Source: Pirellulales bacterium | GTDB taxonomy: Bacteria > Planctomycetota > Planctomycetia > Pirellulales > UBA1268 | Length of the DNA: 64,000 nucleotides | NCBI GenBank assembly: GCA_018401745.1 | Contig: JAGYJY010000007.1 | Coordinates: 248,001-312,000, forward strand | Direction: 5' to 3' | Shown here: positions 30,222 to 43,545 of the stretch, piece by piece | How positions within the stretch are numbered: position 1 is the stretch's first letter | How the letters are laid out: every line of letters starts with the position of its first letter | Made by a program: the position numbers and the translations under genes | Notes under the pieces: model-generated | What the model was told of the DNA's origin: nothing | Seen by the model: only the letters and a program-made list of their open reading frames with translations | The model's database searches: none

Positions 30222-30932
30222 ATGATCCTGCTTGACAACGTGACCATCACCCGCGGCCAGACCCGCGTGGCCTCGCAGCTTCGCCTGGAGATCGGGCCGG
30301 GGGAAGCGGTGGCGATGATCGGCCGTTCTGCTACGGGCAAGACGGCACTGGTGGAAACGATCGCCGGCGTGTCGGCACCGCAGAGCGGTCGTGTTGAGCT
30401 GGCCGCGGCCGCCGGCCAGGAGGCTCTCCGCGTTGGCTACGCCCCGGCCGACTCCGCGGCATGGCCGGTGATGCGAGCGGATGAGTTTCTGGAGATGGCA
30501 GGGCTCACCGCGGGGCTCGTGGGCAAGCCTTTGCGACTGGCCGTGGCCCGCGGCCTCGGCTTTGCCGACTGCGACCTGCTCCGCGACCGACGGCTCGACT
30601 GCCTCTCCGATGGCCAGCGGAAGCGGCTGCTGGTGGCAGCCACACTGCTGCACGACCCCGATCTGCTCGTGTGCGACGATCCGATGCGGGGCCTTGATAT
30701 CGCCGGACGAACCGACGTCGAGCAGGTTGTCGCCGATCTGACACTGGCCGGCGGCAGTGTTGTCGCTGCGCTCAACGACGCCCAGATCGGCCCCTGCTGG
30801 ACGCGGGTGCTGCTGCTCGTCGACGGCTCGATCCTCGACACCGGGAACCGTCACCAGCAGACGACCGACAGCTGGCCTGCCTGGAGCCTGGAGCCGCTCG
30901 CTGCCTGGCGGCGGGCCACTGCTCAAGGCTGA
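30222..30932 (+). CDS. Degenerate ABC-type ATPase
   Basis: A 236-residue nucleotide-binding protein resembling an ABC transporter ATPase: Walker A GRSATGKT, a Q-loop region, signature LSDGQRKRLLVAATLL and Walker B LLVCDDP. Two key positions are altered: the catalytic Glu after Walker B is Asp, and the H-loop His appears as ALND. No permease is nearby. It follows trpE closely and converges on trpA. It could be a weak ATPase with a regulatory role, or a transporter subunit whose permease is elsewhere. Confidence 0.75.
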   Translation: MILLDNVTITRGQTRVASQLRLEIGPGEAVAMIGRSATGKTALVETIAGVSAPQSGRVELAAAAGQEALRVGYAPADSAAWPVMRADEFLEMAGLTAGLVGKPLRLAVARGLGFADCDLLRDRRLDCLSDGQRKRLLVAATLLHDPDLLVCDDPMRGLDIAGRTDVEQVVADLTLAGGSVVAALNDAQIGPCWTRVLLLVDGSILDTGNRHQQTTDSWPAWSLEPLAAWRRATAQG

Positions 30933-30952
30933 GCACGCCCCCGGCAGCGGCC

Positions 30953-31786
30953 TCAGCCGGCTCGCCCCGCCGCCACCAGTTCGCCGACGTGCTGAGCAAT
31001 CGACGCCAAGGCCGTCTGTCGCTGGTCGCCGGAGGTCGCTTCGAGGTGCCGCACGAGGGCCGAACCCACAATCACGCCATCAGCGACGTCGCCAACTTCC
31101 CGCACCTGCTCTGGACGGCTGATGCCGAAGCCCACAAGGATCGGCACGTCCGTCTGCTCTTTGAGCCAACGAACGCGGTCTTTGAGCTGCTGGGGCAGCG
31201 AGACCCGCTCGCCAGTCACGCCGGCAACCGACACGCAGTAGAGAAAGCCCGTCGACTCTGCAGCGATGCGAGCGGCCCGCTCCGGCGGCGTGGTCGGTGT
31301 CACCAGACGCACCAAGGCGACATCGGCCTGACGACACGCCTTTGCCAGCAGCGACGACTCCTCGATGGGGAGGTCGGGCACGATCAGGCCAGTCAGCCCC
31401 ACGGCCGCCGCCTCGCCAACAAACCGGTCGATGCCCCGGCGGAAAATGATCGAGTAGCTCGTCATCGCCACCAGCGGCATCGTCAGCTGTTCAGAAGCCC
31501 GTGCCGCCAGGCCAAACACCCCCTCAAGCGTGCCGCCAGCATTCAGGGCCCGCGTGTAGGAAGCCTGGATCACCGGCCCATCGGCAATCGGGTCGCTGTA
31601 GGGCACTCCCAGTTCGCAGAGCGTGGCCCCGGCCTGCTGGGCCACTTTCAGGGCCTGAAACGTGAAGTCCAGGTCTGGATCACCGGCGGTGAGAAAGGGC
31701 GCCACCACCACCTCGCCGGCCTGACGGCGAGCGGCCAGGGCTGCCGTGAGCTTTGTGATCGGTGTGTCGACGGCCGTATCAACCAT
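30953..31786 (-). CDS. trpA: Tryptophan synthase alpha chain
   Basis: Cleaves indole-3-glycerol phosphate to indole for the beta subunit. The 277-residue protein has [12 protein letters not shown], the catalytic-Glu segment [19 protein letters not shown], the loop Asp region [10 protein letters not shown] and the phosphate-binding [11 protein letters not shown]. Its start overlaps the trpB end by 8 bases, so the pair is translationally coupled. Confidence 0.95.
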   Translation of the reverse strand: MVDTAVDTPITKLTAALAARRQAGEVVVAPFLTAGDPDLDFTFQALKVAQQAGATLCELGVPYSDPIADGPVIQASYTRALNAGGTLEGVFGLAARASEQLTMPLVAMTSYSIIFRRGIDRFVGEAAAVGLTGLIVPDLPIEESSLLAKACRQADVALVRLVTPTTPPERAARIAAESTGFLYCVSVAGVTGERVSLPQQLKDRVRWLKEQTDVPILVGFGISRPEQVREVGDVADGVIVGSALVRHLEATSGDQRQTALASIAQHVGELVAAGRAG

Positions 31787-33017
31787 GTGTCAGTTCCTCT
31801 GAAAACCCTCGCAGCCGGGCGATCTCGGCAGCATCTTTATCACCTCGTCCTGACAGGCAGACCACCACCACCGCCTCCGGCGGCATGCTCGCAGCCTCAC
31901 GGACCGTCCAGGCCAGGGCATGGGAGGTCTCGAGTGCCGGCAGGATTCCCTCCTTGCGGGCCACGAGGTCGAAGGCATCAAGGGCCTCAGCATCCGTCAC
32001 GCTCGTGTAGTCGACGCGGCCTGCATCGTGCCAGTAGGCATGCTCGGGGCCAACGCCGGGGTAGTCGAGGCCGGCCGACACCGAGTGCACATCCGAGGTC
32101 TGCCCATCTGGATTCTGGAGCACGTAGCTGAGGCTGCCGTGGAGCACCCCCGGCTGACCATGGCTGAGACTTGCCGCATGGCTTCCTGCCTGGGCGGAAC
32201 GGCCTCCAGCCTCCACGCCTACCAGCCGCACGCCCTCCACATCGACGAAGGGGTAGAACATGCCCGCGGCATTGCTCCCACCGCCAACGCAGGCGACCAC
32301 CATGTCGGGCATCCGCCCGAGGTCGCGCTCGCACTGGGCGACGGTCTCCCGGCCGATCACGCTCTGAAAGTCTCGCACGATCTTCGGAAAGGGATGCGGG
32401 CCGACCACCGAGCCGATGATGTAGTGGCTGGTCTCCACCGAGCCCATCCAGTCCCGCATCGCATCGTTGATCGCATCGCGAAGGGTTCGTGAGCCGCTCT
32501 CCACCGGCCGCACCTCAGCCCCCATCAGCCGCATGTTGCGGACGTTGGGAGCCTGCCGGCGGACGTCCTCCGCGCCCATGTAGACCACGCACTCCAGGCC
32601 AAACCGGGCACAGGCCGTCGCCGTCGCTACGCCATGCTGCCCAGCACCTGTCTCGGCGATGATCCGCCGCTTGCCCATGCGGAGGGCGAGCAAACCCTGG
32701 CCGAGCGTGTTGTTGATCTTGTGGGCACCGGTGTGGCTGAGGTCTTCCCGCTTAAAATAGATTCGCGCTCCGCCCGCATACTCCGTGAGCCGGTCTGCGA
32801 AAAGCAGCGGCGTCTCGCGACCCACAAAGCGGCAGAGCAGATCGTCGAGTTCCTGCTGAAAGGCGGGGTCGGCGGCCGCCTCTGTGTAGGCCTGCTCGAG
32901 CTCGTCGAGGGCTGCTGAGAGCGTCTCAGGAACATACCGCCCCCCATAGTCACCAAATCGCCCGAGAGGATCGGGCACCTGCGAATACGATCGGTGAGGT
33001 GCAGTGCTCGTTGCCAC
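31779..33017 (-). CDS. trpB: Tryptophan synthase beta chain
   Basis: PLP enzyme that joins indole and serine to make tryptophan. The 412-residue protein begins at a GTG with a GGAGG site 6 bases upstream, just before the conserved [15 protein letters not shown]. The PLP lysine is Lys100 in HTGAHKINN, and the phosphate-binding GGGSNAAG follows. The longer upstream frame is not conserved and lacks a ribosome site. trpB-trpA is convergent to trpE; other trp genes are elsewhere. Confidence 0.95.
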   Translation of the reverse strand: MATSTAPHRSYSQVPDPLGRFGDYGGRYVPETLSAALDELEQAYTEAAADPAFQQELDDLLCRFVGRETPLLFADRLTEYAGGARIYFKREDLSHTGAHKINNTLGQGLLALRMGKRRIIAETGAGQHGVATATACARFGLECVVYMGAEDVRRQAPNVRNMRLMGAEVRPVESGSRTLRDAINDAMRDWMGSVETSHYIIGSVVGPHPFPKIVRDFQSVIGRETVAQCERDLGRMPDMVVACVGGGSNAAGMFYPFVDVEGVRLVGVEAGGRSAQAGSHAASLSHGQPGVLHGSLSYVLQNPDGQTSDVHSVSAGLDYPGVGPEHAYWHDAGRVDYTSVTDAEALDAFDLVARKEGILPALETSHALAWTVREAASMPPEAVVVVCLSGRGDKDAAEIARLRGFSEELTHG

Positions 33018-33220
33018 AGGGGCCTCCGAATCCGTGAAAAGCCGACGTGCCGCAGCCAGCTGCAGGCATCGCGTTCTGGCGATCGCAACGGACGCTCTCG
33101 CCTGTCCGATTGTAGCCATGGCGGCGGTCGCCACCATGGCGTGACTTGCCCCGGCAGCCCTCAATCGGCTCTCATAAGGGGGATGTGTCAGGTATTCAGT
33201 CACGCAGCGGGAGAAGCGGC

Positions 33221-34345
33221 ATGCAACCACACGATCCTTTCCACCCGCGGCCGGTGGGGCCTTCGCTCTCGGGCCAGACCGGCTCCGTGGCCAACGGGGC
33301 AGCCAGCCACCGACTGATCACCGCACCGGCAGCCCTCAACCGCCGTGGCTTTCTGACCGGCTCGTTGGCAGCAGCCTGCGGCTCGTCGCTGGCCTCGCTC
33401 AGCCGGCCCGCCGCCCTGCTGGCTGGCGAACCGGCAGCCGTGACGGCCGAGAGCCTCGTGGCCGCGTTGCACGCCACGCTCACGCCCGCCCAGCGGGAGA
33501 AGGTCTGCCAGCCGTGGGACTACGTGCATCCGAAGTTTGGCCTCCTGCGGACCCGCGTGGCCAACAACTGGAACTGCAACGACACCGACCTCTCCAGCGA
33601 GTTCTTCACCGCAGAGCAGAAGCAGCTCACCCGAGACATCTTCGAGCAGCTGATCGCGCCGGAGTGGCACGACCGCTTTCACCAGCAGCTCGAAGACGAC
33701 ACCGGCGGCTTCGGGCATCAGCAGTCGTTTGCCATCCTGGGCGAGCCGGGCAACGGGCCGTCGCAGTTTCTCCTCACCGGCCGGCACATGACGCTTCGCT
33801 GCGACGGCAACTCGGCCGACCATGTCGCTTTCGGTGGGCCGATCTTCTATGGCCACGACGCCGGTGGCTTCAACGAAGAGAAGGACCATCCCGGCAATGT
33901 CTTCTGGTCGCAGGCACTCGCCGCCAACGCTGTGTTTGAGATGCTCGACGGCATGCAGCGAAAGGCAGCCCTCGTGGAAAAGGCTCCACGCGAGAATGCG
34001 GTTGGATTCCGCGGCGCGGCCCTGCATACGGGAGAGAGCCCGCAGGGCATCGCCGTCACCGACCTGACGGCCGACCAGCAGGGAGAACTGTCGCGGGTGC
34101 TCGGCGTGCTGCTCGAGCCGTTCCGCGGCTCCGATCGGCAGGAGGTTCGTGAGTGCCTGGCAAAGCAGGGGGGGCTGGAGGGCTGCCGGCTGCTCTTCTA
34201 CAAGGAAGGCGACATCGGTGGCGATGGTGTCTGGGACAACTGGAGGCTGGAAGGTCCGGCCTTTGTCTGGCACTTCCGCGGTGCTCCGCATGTGCATGTG
34301 TGGGTCAACATCGCCGACGACCCGTCGATCGCGACCAACGCCTGA
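33221..34345 (+). CDS. Secreted DUF3500 protein
   Basis: The 374-residue product has a twin-arginine signal ([21 protein letters not shown]), so it should be exported folded. The mature part matches the DUF3500 family pattern: [49 protein letters not shown] and a closing [14 protein letters not shown]. The family has no established biochemical role. The ATG at 33221 has GGGAGAAG upstream. It is divergent from trpB. Confidence 0.8.
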   Translation: MQPHDPFHPRPVGPSLSGQTGSVANGAASHRLITAPAALNRRGFLTGSLAAACGSSLASLSRPAALLAGEPAAVTAESLVAALHATLTPAQREKVCQPWDYVHPKFGLLRTRVANNWNCNDTDLSSEFFTAEQKQLTRDIFEQLIAPEWHDRFHQQLEDDTGGFGHQQSFAILGEPGNGPSQFLLTGRHMTLRCDGNSADHVAFGGPIFYGHDAGGFNEEKDHPGNVFWSQALAANAVFEMLDGMQRKAALVEKAPRENAVGFRGAALHTGESPQGIAVTDLTADQQGELSRVLGVLLEPFRGSDRQEVRECLAKQGGLEGCRLLFYKEGDIGGDGVWDNWRLEGPAFVWHFRGAPHVHVWVNIADDPSIATNA

Positions 34346-34432
34346 CGCGGCCCTTCGCCGCTCTTTGCAGTCTCGTTCCCCCACCGAGCCTTCGCACACC
34401 GGCCGCTCGGCCAGCCTCCCCTGCGCTTCGCT

Positions 34433-35617
34433 ATGGTTGATGTCGGCATCATCGGGTCGGGCGTGATCGGGCTCTCGATCGCAAGGGAGCTGGCTGGCCG
34501 TGGGCTGACGGTTCGAGTGGTCAGTCGCGATCCGCCGCACGCCACAACGTCATGGGCCGCGTCGGGGATTTTCCCACCGGCTCCAGAGTGGCCCGGGGCT
34601 GGTCCTGGAGACCGGCTGACCGCGGTGAGCGACCGGCTGCACCGGCAGTGGCACCGCGACCTGCTCGAGGAGACAGGGATCGACAACGGGCTTGCCGTCT
34701 GCGGCGGTCTCTACCTCGCCGTGCACGAGGCTGGCCTCAAACGGCTCACCGACGAGGCGGCGAGCTGGCGATCCCGCGGCTGCCGCTGCGACTGGCTGGC
34801 GGCTGATGCGGTGCGACAGGCGGAGCCGTCGCTCTCTGCGGCAGCCGACAGCGGCCTGATCCGGGGTGCGATGCTGCTGCCTCAACGAGACGCAGATTCG
34901 CCCACCGCGGCATCTGCAGGCGCTGGAGGCCTCTTGCCGGAAGCGGGGGTGGAGATGATTTCGGGCACCGCCATCAACAGCCTCGACCGCGACGGAGATC
35001 GCCTCCGCAGCGTTCGCTGCGGCGATGCTGTGCATCACGCTGCCGCGTGGGTGCTGGCTGCCGGCTCCTGGTCGAACGAGTTTGCCGAAGCGTTTGGCCC
35101 GGCGGTCCGGCCCCGGCCGGTGCGTGGGCAGATCGCCCTGGTGCAGCTGCCGCAGCCGGTGCTTCGGCACATTATCAATGTGGGGCTTGAGTATCTCGTG
35201 CCGCGGCCAGACGGCCGGGTGCTGATCGGCTCCACCCTGGAAGACACCGGCTTTGCCCCCGGCACCACGGAGCCCGCGATCGCGCGGATGCTGCGGTTTG
35301 CCCACCGGCTCGTGCCAGAACTCGCCGCTGCACAGCTGGAGACAACCTGGTCGGGCATCCGGCCCGGCTCGCCCGACGGCCTTCCCTGGATCGGCCGCTC
35401 ACTGCTGCTGAGCAACGGTTTTGTCGCCACAGGCCACTTCCGCGCAGGCTGGCATCAGTCGACTGGCACCGCCGAGCTGATCGCCGACCTGATCACCAGC
35501 GCGACGCCCAAGCTTGACCCGACGCCCTTTGCCGTCGGCCGTCCGTTCACGGGCAGCGATGTCGCGGCAGCCACCATGCAGCGGGCCGCCGACGACATGG
35601 CGGCGATCCAGTGGTAG
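34433..35617 (+). CDS. thiO: Glycine oxidase-like FAD protein (compensated frameshift)
   Basis: A DAO-family flavoenzyme resembling ThiO, which supplies dehydroglycine for thiazole synthesis in thiamine biosynthesis. It has the dinucleotide fold GIIGSGVIGLSIARELAGRG, the SWAASGIFPP segment and C-terminal SGIRPGSPDGLPWIG and GHFRAGWHQS. Between about 34879 and 34949 the annotated frame gives an odd stretch, while another frame reads NETQIRPPRHLQALEASCRKR, a much better match for the family. One extra base near 34880-34884 and one missing G in 34945-34949 explain this. The gene should be intact. No other thi gene is nearby. Confidence 0.85.
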   Translation: MVDVGIIGSGVIGLSIARELAGRGLTVRVVSRDPPHATTSWAASGIFPPAPEWPGAGPGDRLTAVSDRLHRQWHRDLLEETGIDNGLAVCGGLYLAVHEAGLKRLTDEAASWRSRGCRCDWLAADAVRQAEPSLSAAADSGLIRGAMLLPQRDADSPTAASAGAGGLLPEAGVEMISGTAINSLDRDGDRLRSVRCGDAVHHAAAWVLAAGSWSNEFAEAFGPAVRPRPVRGQIALVQLPQPVLRHIINVGLEYLVPRPDGRVLIGSTLEDTGFAPGTTEPAIARMLRFAHRLVPELAAAQLETTWSGIRPGSPDGLPWIGRSLLLSNGFVATGHFRAGWHQSTGTAELIADLITSATPKLDPTPFAVGRPFTGSDVAAATMQRAADDMAAIQW

Positions 35618-35639
35618 CAGACGGTGGACCACGTCTGCT
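35616..35639. terminator. Bidirectional hairpin between thiO and the ExeA-like gene
   Basis: AGCAGACG (35616-35623) pairs perfectly with CGTCTGCT (35632-35639) around an 8-base loop, in the 24-bp gap between convergent genes. No clear T-run follows on either strand, so it may act with Rho or simply block read-through. Confidence 0.5.
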
Positions 35640-35641
35640 GC

Positions 35642-36304
35642 CTACGCGGCCTGGAGAAACAGCCGGCGGTGAAAGGTTTCCAGGTCATCGACCGAGAGGT
35701 CGTGGCCCGGCTCTGCGGCGAGCACCATGCCCACCGTGTCGATGAGCCTCACCAGCTGTCGAGGAATCCCCGCGGCAAGTTCGTGCATCCGGCTGGCGAG
35801 CCGTGGCCCCTCCGCACGGGCCATCATCGCTGGCAGCGCTGCAGTGATCAGCGACACCGACTCTGATTCGCTCCAGGCCGGCAAGACCGCTCGCAGCCGC
35901 ACCCGCTGCTCGAGATCCGGCTGCCGCATGAGCAGCGTCAGCAGCCGTCCCTCACCGGCGAGCACGACGGCAGTCGAGGTGGTGAGCCGTTCGATGCTGT
36001 CCACCACACGTCGCAGTTGGGCAGCATCGGCGGCGGCATGCGCGTCGTCGATCAACGCCACCCGCTGCGGCCCGTCGTCAGGCTTGTCGACGAGCTGCCG
36101 CAACGGGAACGGACCGCATGGCCTGCCCGCAACGGCTGCCTGTTCGTTCGCCAGCCGCGTGAGCAGCATTGTCTTTCCGCTGCCTGCCGGACCGCAGAGC
36201 ACGGCCACACCACCCCGACAGATCGAGTCGCGGAGCCGTGCCATCGCCGCCTGCTGGGCGGCCACAAGCGGCGGTTCAGAGGGCAAAGACAGGTCGGTCG
36301 TCAC
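35642..36304 (-). CDS. ExeA/GspA-like AAA ATPase
   Basis: A 220-residue AAA+ ATPase with Walker A GPAGSGKT near residue 40 and Walker B VALIDDAH, plus a C-terminal helical part ending near DLETFHRRLFLQAA. ExeA-like ATPases act in secretion or polysaccharide export systems. The start is a GTG (36304) 7 bases after the stop of the ParA-like gene, so the two are coupled. There is no membrane segment, unlike ExeA, so it resembles the ATPase-only form seen beside exopolysaccharide loci. Confidence 0.8.
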   Translation of the reverse strand: MTTDLSLPSEPPLVAAQQAAMARLRDSICRGGVAVLCGPAGSGKTMLLTRLANEQAAVAGRPCGPFPLRQLVDKPDDGPQRVALIDDAHAAADAAQLRRVVDSIERLTTSTAVVLAGEGRLLTLLMRQPDLEQRVRLRAVLPAWSESESVSLITAALPAMMARAEGPRLASRMHELAAGIPRQLVRLIDTVGMVLAAEPGHDLSVDDLETFHRRLFLQAA

Positions 36305-36311
36305 GGCGATC

Positions 36312-36896
36312 TCAGGCGGCAGGCCGCATCTCTTGCGGTGGACAAAACGTGAGCACCTCACCCAGGCAGGCAAGCCCCACCGCTTCAAATGCCGCAGCGA
36401 CCGCAGGCATGGGGGCTGTGCCATCTCGGCGGACTACGATGGCCGCGTGGCAGCCCTGGCTGAGCCGGGCAAGCCGATCCCGTCGGAGTCGTCCCGGCCC
36501 AAACCAGGGGCCTGCATCAACGATCACCAGGTCATGCTCCGCGGACAGCTCAAGCAGATCCTCGTGATACCCGGCATGCAGCGGAGATCCATGCAGCACG
36601 GCCACCCGCTGGCCACGGCGATCGAGGGCCCTGGCAAGCCCCACGGCAATCGTTGACGCGCCCACGCCACGTTCGGCGGCTGTGACAGCAATCACGCTGA
36701 GGCCGGGCCGAGTGGTCTCTGCCACCGCTTCAGCCAGCCCATCCCAGGTTGCCTCGAGCGGATCCGCCGGCAGCGGTGATCGCGGCGGCGGCTCATTCGC
36801 CAGGGCGTCTGCATGTTCGGGTGCAACGGCAGGGTCAGCTGCGACGGGGCAGAGCAGGGCAGGCTGATGCACGAAGGCTCGATCGAGGAGATCCAT
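36312..36896 (-). CDS. ParA/CpsD-like P-loop protein
   Basis: A 194-residue protein of the ParA/MinD/BY-kinase superfamily (SVIAVTAAERGVGASTIAVG at the P-loop, VIVDAGPWFGPGRL at the Walker A' position). The signature Lys of the deviant Walker A is missing: the sequence reads GVGAST where GxGKST is usual. There is no tyrosine-rich tail, so kinase activity is doubtful. It lies between a membrane protein gene and an ExeA-like ATPase gene on the same strand. Likely a regulator or partner in a polysaccharide export or secretion module. Confidence 0.7.
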   Translation of the reverse strand: MDLLDRAFVHQPALLCPVAADPAVAPEHADALANEPPPRSPLPADPLEATWDGLAEAVAETTRPGLSVIAVTAAERGVGASTIAVGLARALDRRGQRVAVLHGSPLHAGYHEDLLELSAEHDLVIVDAGPWFGPGRLRRDRLARLSQGCHAAIVVRRDGTAPMPAVAAAFEAVGLACLGEVLTFCPPQEMRPAA

Positions 36897-36938
36897 GGTC
36901 TCGGTGCCGCGAAGGCCCTTCCTTGATGCGGTGACTCG

Positions 36939-37431
36939 TTAGCGAACGATCGGCTCGGACAGATCCAGAGGCACGGCAGCGACCTGCGGAGCCGCTGCAT
37001 CGCGTGCCTGCTCGGCTGCCTGATGGTCCTGCCACCAAGCGAATGACCAGATGCCGGCGGCCAGCAACGCCAGAAACCCGATCGCCCCCCATCCTGCGCG
37101 GACCTGCCGGAGGCCCCGCCGCCGCGGCGAGCATGCTCGCATCAGCCGGGCCGCGAGCGGCTCACGCACAGAGATCCCGCGGTCGTCTTCGCAGTCCGGA
37201 CCGCCGTCGTCCCGCTCGGCAGGCTCAACGGCCGTCGGCCCGTCCGACAGCGGCACCACTGCGGCAGATGGCGTCGACTGGTCAAAGCTGGGAAAGCGGG
37301 CAAGGGTCCGCATCAAGGGCATCCATCGGGCTCGTGGTCGGCTCAGCTGACGATTCATCCGCAGCCGGCATCTGCTCAACCGTCGACGCGTGCGGCCGGT
37401 CCACTTGAGGCCCGTCACGCGCTGCCGTCAT
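36939..37431 (-). CDS. Single-pass membrane protein (probable frameshift)
   Basis: The clear part (PSFDQSTPSAAVV to the end) has one transmembrane helix (WGAIGFLALLAAGIWSFAWW) preceded by a basic stretch and followed by a short tail (DLSEPIVR). In its own frame the N-terminus is very basic and unconvincing. A second frame from the ATG at 37431 reads MTAARDGPQVDRP...MDALDAD and joins the first if one G is removed from 37304-37306. I take the joined form as likely. First gene of the three-gene ATPase operon. Function unknown. Confidence 0.5.
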
Positions 37432-37521
37432 TCCCACCCTGCCTCCTCCGGATTGCTCCCGCCCCTCCGTGTCCCCGGGGCGAAATGGCCGCTGTAGGCC
37501 TCACCCGGTGATCTGCCTATC

Positions 37522-41298
<3,777 letters not shown>

Positions 41299-41306
41299 GT
41301 GCCTCG

Positions 41307-41421
41307 CTGTCCGTGGAAAAAGCCATCCATGGCCTTTTTCCACTCAAGCGACGCCCCAGAACGCCGAGGTTTTGGGGAGTCGCCGGTCGCCGCATCCTGC
41401 GGCGGCAGACGTGTTCCACAG
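41307..41421 (-). repeat. 115-bp repeat element B, copy B1
   Basis: Begins CTGTCCGTGG on the plus strand, in inverted orientation to copies B2 and B3. It contains a near-perfect palindrome (GTGGAAAAAG...CTTTTTCCAC), a CCCC/GGGG hairpin and a GCCGC...GCGGC hairpin. It lies 9 bp after the metH stop. Ends are imperfect inverted repeats (CTGT...GTGGAA). No target-site duplication is evident. Confidence 0.9.
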
Positions 41422-41530
41422 TCTGGTAGCCTGCCGAGCTGCGGGGTGGCATGCCGTTTGGAGCGGTTGTAGGAGCAGCTCGCATGCTGTGGCCGAGGCG
41501 TGGCCGATACTCCTGATGGAGGATCTCCCC

Positions 41531-42523
41531 ATGGCCAAGAAACCTGCCGCTGCGTCGGAGAACACCTCAAAGCCGGCTCGCCGAGGCCCGCGACGCATCG
41601 TGCTCGATGAAGCCGTGCCGCTTGCTGGCGTGGCCGCGATGCCGCTGCTCGTGGATGGCTTCCTCGACTACGTTCGCCACGAACGGGCGCTCTCGGCCAA
41701 CACGCTCGAGGCCTACCGCCGGGATCTGGCCGACTTCACCGGCTGGCTCGAAGGCCGCGACTGCACGACGCTCACGGCCAGCGACCTCGGCGATTATCTC
41801 GCCTGGCTGCACGGGCGGGGCCTCGCCCGCGGAAGCGTCAACCGACACGCTGCCAGCCTGAGAACCTTCTACCGCTACCTGCAGCTGGAAGGCTGGCTCA
41901 CCGAGAGCCCCGCTGACCTCGTCGGCAGCGGCCGGCCCGACTTCCGCGTGCCTGGCAGCCTGAGCGTTTCCCAGGTGGATCGCCTGCTCGATGCTCCCGA
42001 TCCTTCGACGCATGCGGGGCTGCGAGATCGGGCCCTGCTCGAAGTGCTCTATGCCAGCGGTTGCCGGGCGAGCGAAGTGTCGGGGCTGAAGCTCGCCGAC
42101 ACCCATCTCGACGAGGGCTTTTGCAGCTGCCTGGGCAAGGGTGGCAAGGAACGGATGGTGCCGCTGGGCCGACGGGCCAAGGAGGCGATTCACGCGTGGT
42201 GCCGCTCGGCACGGCCCACCTTTGCGGCTCGGGCTGAGGGACCGGTCGGCTGGCTTCTGCTCTCCTCCCGCGGAAACAGGCTCTCACGGATTCGCATCTG
42301 GGAGATCGTGCGCGCCGCCGCCGCCGAAGCCGGCCTGCCTGACGACATCCATCCCCACGTCCTTCGGCACAGCTTTGCCACGCACTTAGTCAGCGGTGGC
42401 ACCGACCTTCGGCATGTGCAGGAGATGCTTGGCCACGCCAGCATCGCCACCACCCAGCGTTACACCCACGTCGACGCCGACCGCCTCCGCAGCATCCACG
42501 CCCGCTTCCACCCCCGCCGCTGA
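41531..42523 (+). CDS. xerC: Tyrosine recombinase XerC/XerD type
   Basis: Site-specific recombinase that probably resolves chromosome dimers. The 330-residue protein has the N-terminal core-binding domain (RHERALSANTLEAYRRDL) and the catalytic residues Arg179 (ASGCRASE), Lys206 or 203 (GKGGKERM), His276/Arg279 (HPHVLRHSFATH), His302 (LGHASIATTQRY) and Tyr311. The ATG has a GGAGGATC site. The residues before DEAVPLAG are an unusual Ala/Lys/Pro stretch. XerC versus XerD cannot be decided without comparison, so the symbol is provisional. Confidence 0.9.
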   Translation: MAKKPAAASENTSKPARRGPRRIVLDEAVPLAGVAAMPLLVDGFLDYVRHERALSANTLEAYRRDLADFTGWLEGRDCTTLTASDLGDYLAWLHGRGLARGSVNRHAASLRTFYRYLQLEGWLTESPADLVGSGRPDFRVPGSLSVSQVDRLLDAPDPSTHAGLRDRALLEVLYASGCRASEVSGLKLADTHLDEGFCSCLGKGGKERMVPLGRRAKEAIHAWCRSARPTFAARAEGPVGWLLLSSRGNRLSRIRIWEIVRAAAAEAGLPDDIHPHVLRHSFATHLVSGGTDLRHVQEMLGHASIATTQRYTHVDADRLRSIHARFHPRR

Positions 42524-42524
42524 C

Positions 42525-42535
42525 GGGCTCACCCC
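42525..42535. repeat. Isolated half of array A frame motif
   Basis: GGGCTCACCCC followed by GAGCGGCCCC lies in the 21-bp gap between the convergent xerC and exbD genes. It is the 3' frame motif of the long module in family A arrays, without its partner. Confidence 0.6.
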
Positions 42536-42544
42536 GAGCGGCCC

Positions 42545-43042
42545 CTAAGGGTTGTCTCGTGGCGGCGCGAACTTGATTTTCTTGACGAGTTCGATGATCT
42601 GCCCGTCTTGGACCGTCCCGGAGACGGCCGAGATCGCATTGACGACATACTCGTAGGGCAGCTGCTCATCGCAGTCGAGTTCGACCTCGGTCTTATCGGC
42701 GATCGAGTTGGGCCCGGAATCGAGGCCGACGAGGGCGATCACCAGCTCCTGGAGCTCTTCAAAGCTGGCGACCGGGGTGCCATTCATTTCGATGCCGCCG
42801 AGCCCGGTCTCACCGGCGGTGAGGCGGATGCGGATCGGTGGGATCTGCTCCTCGTCGGGGGCCGCGGCAGCGGCGGCTCCCAGCGGCATGCGAACGTCGA
42901 AGTCGCCCTCCGGCTGCACGATCTTCAGTGTCATGATGAAGAAGGCGAGCAGCTGAAACACGATGTCGATCATCGGCGTCATGTTGATGTCGATTTTGTC
43001 GGCGAGCCGTTGGCGGGCAGGCCTGGTGTCTGCGTCAGCCAT
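42545..43042 (-). CDS. exbD: ExbD/TolR-type biopolymer transport protein
   Basis: A 165-residue protein with one N-terminal helix preceded by DINMTPMIDIVFQLLAFF, the ExbD/TolR signature in which the aspartate is the proton-relay residue. A periplasmic domain follows. It is the last of three ExbB/ExbD genes and starts 3 bases after the previous stop. A two-gene exbD pair is common in this group. Substrate or energised partner is unknown. Confidence 0.92.
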   Translation of the reverse strand: MADADTRPARQRLADKIDINMTPMIDIVFQLLAFFIMTLKIVQPEGDFDVRMPLGAAAAAAPDEEQIPPIRIRLTAGETGLGGIEMNGTPVASFEELQELVIALVGLDSGPNSIADKTEVELDCDEQLPYEYVVNAISAVSGTVQDGQIIELVKKIKFAPPRDNP

Positions 43043-43045
43043 GGC

Positions 43046-43489
43046 TCAGCCTCCTTCGTCGTATTTGGCCCGCAGGGCAAACTTTTCGAAGCCCTTCTCC
43101 TGGCAGATACGGATGATCTCCTGCACCTCACCGGTGGGGGAGCGTCCGTCAGCCCGCACGATGATCGTGGCATCAGCCGGCTCTTTGCCGGTGTCGAGAA
43201 TCACCGTCTTTTCCCGCTCCAGGACGGTGCCGAGCGATGCGACCTCGAAGAGTTCGCCGGCATAGACCAGCGAGCCGCTGCTGGTGAGCTGGAGTGTGAT
43301 CGGCACCTCGAAGGGCGTCTCAGCGGGCTTGGCCAGCTGGCTTGACGGAAGCTGAATGCGGTCGTCTTGCTCGGCCTCCGAGAAGTTGACCACAAACATG
43401 AAAAAGGCGATCAGCTGGAACGTCATGTCGATCATCGGCGTCATGTCGATGTCAGTGACGGACTGGCCTCTCGTGCGGCGTCTCACCAT
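43046..43489 (-). CDS. exbD: ExbD/TolR-type biopolymer transport protein (first copy)
   Basis: A 147-residue protein with DIDMTPMIDMTFQLIAFFMF near its N-terminus and a periplasmic domain (DDRIQLPSSQLAK; VIVRAD-like strand TIIVRADGRSP). The signature Asp is present. It follows exbB and precedes the second exbD at 3 bases. A GTG start at 43498 is also possible. It forms the membrane-spanning stator component with ExbB. Confidence 0.9.
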   Translation of the reverse strand: MVRRRTRGQSVTDIDMTPMIDMTFQLIAFFMFVVNFSEAEQDDRIQLPSSQLAKPAETPFEVPITLQLTSSGSLVYAGELFEVASLGTVLEREKTVILDTGKEPADATIIVRADGRSPTGEVQEIIRICQEKGFEKFALRAKYDEGG

Positions 43490-43545
43490 AGGGATCACTG
43501 TGGCGGAAAGGGCTTCCGGCCATTCTCCTCCAGACTGGGAACAGG

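Noticed and set aside
37432..37521. Cobalamin or SAM riboswitch upstream of metH
   Set aside because: The upstream gap is only about 90 bp and shows no B12-box or SAM-box features.
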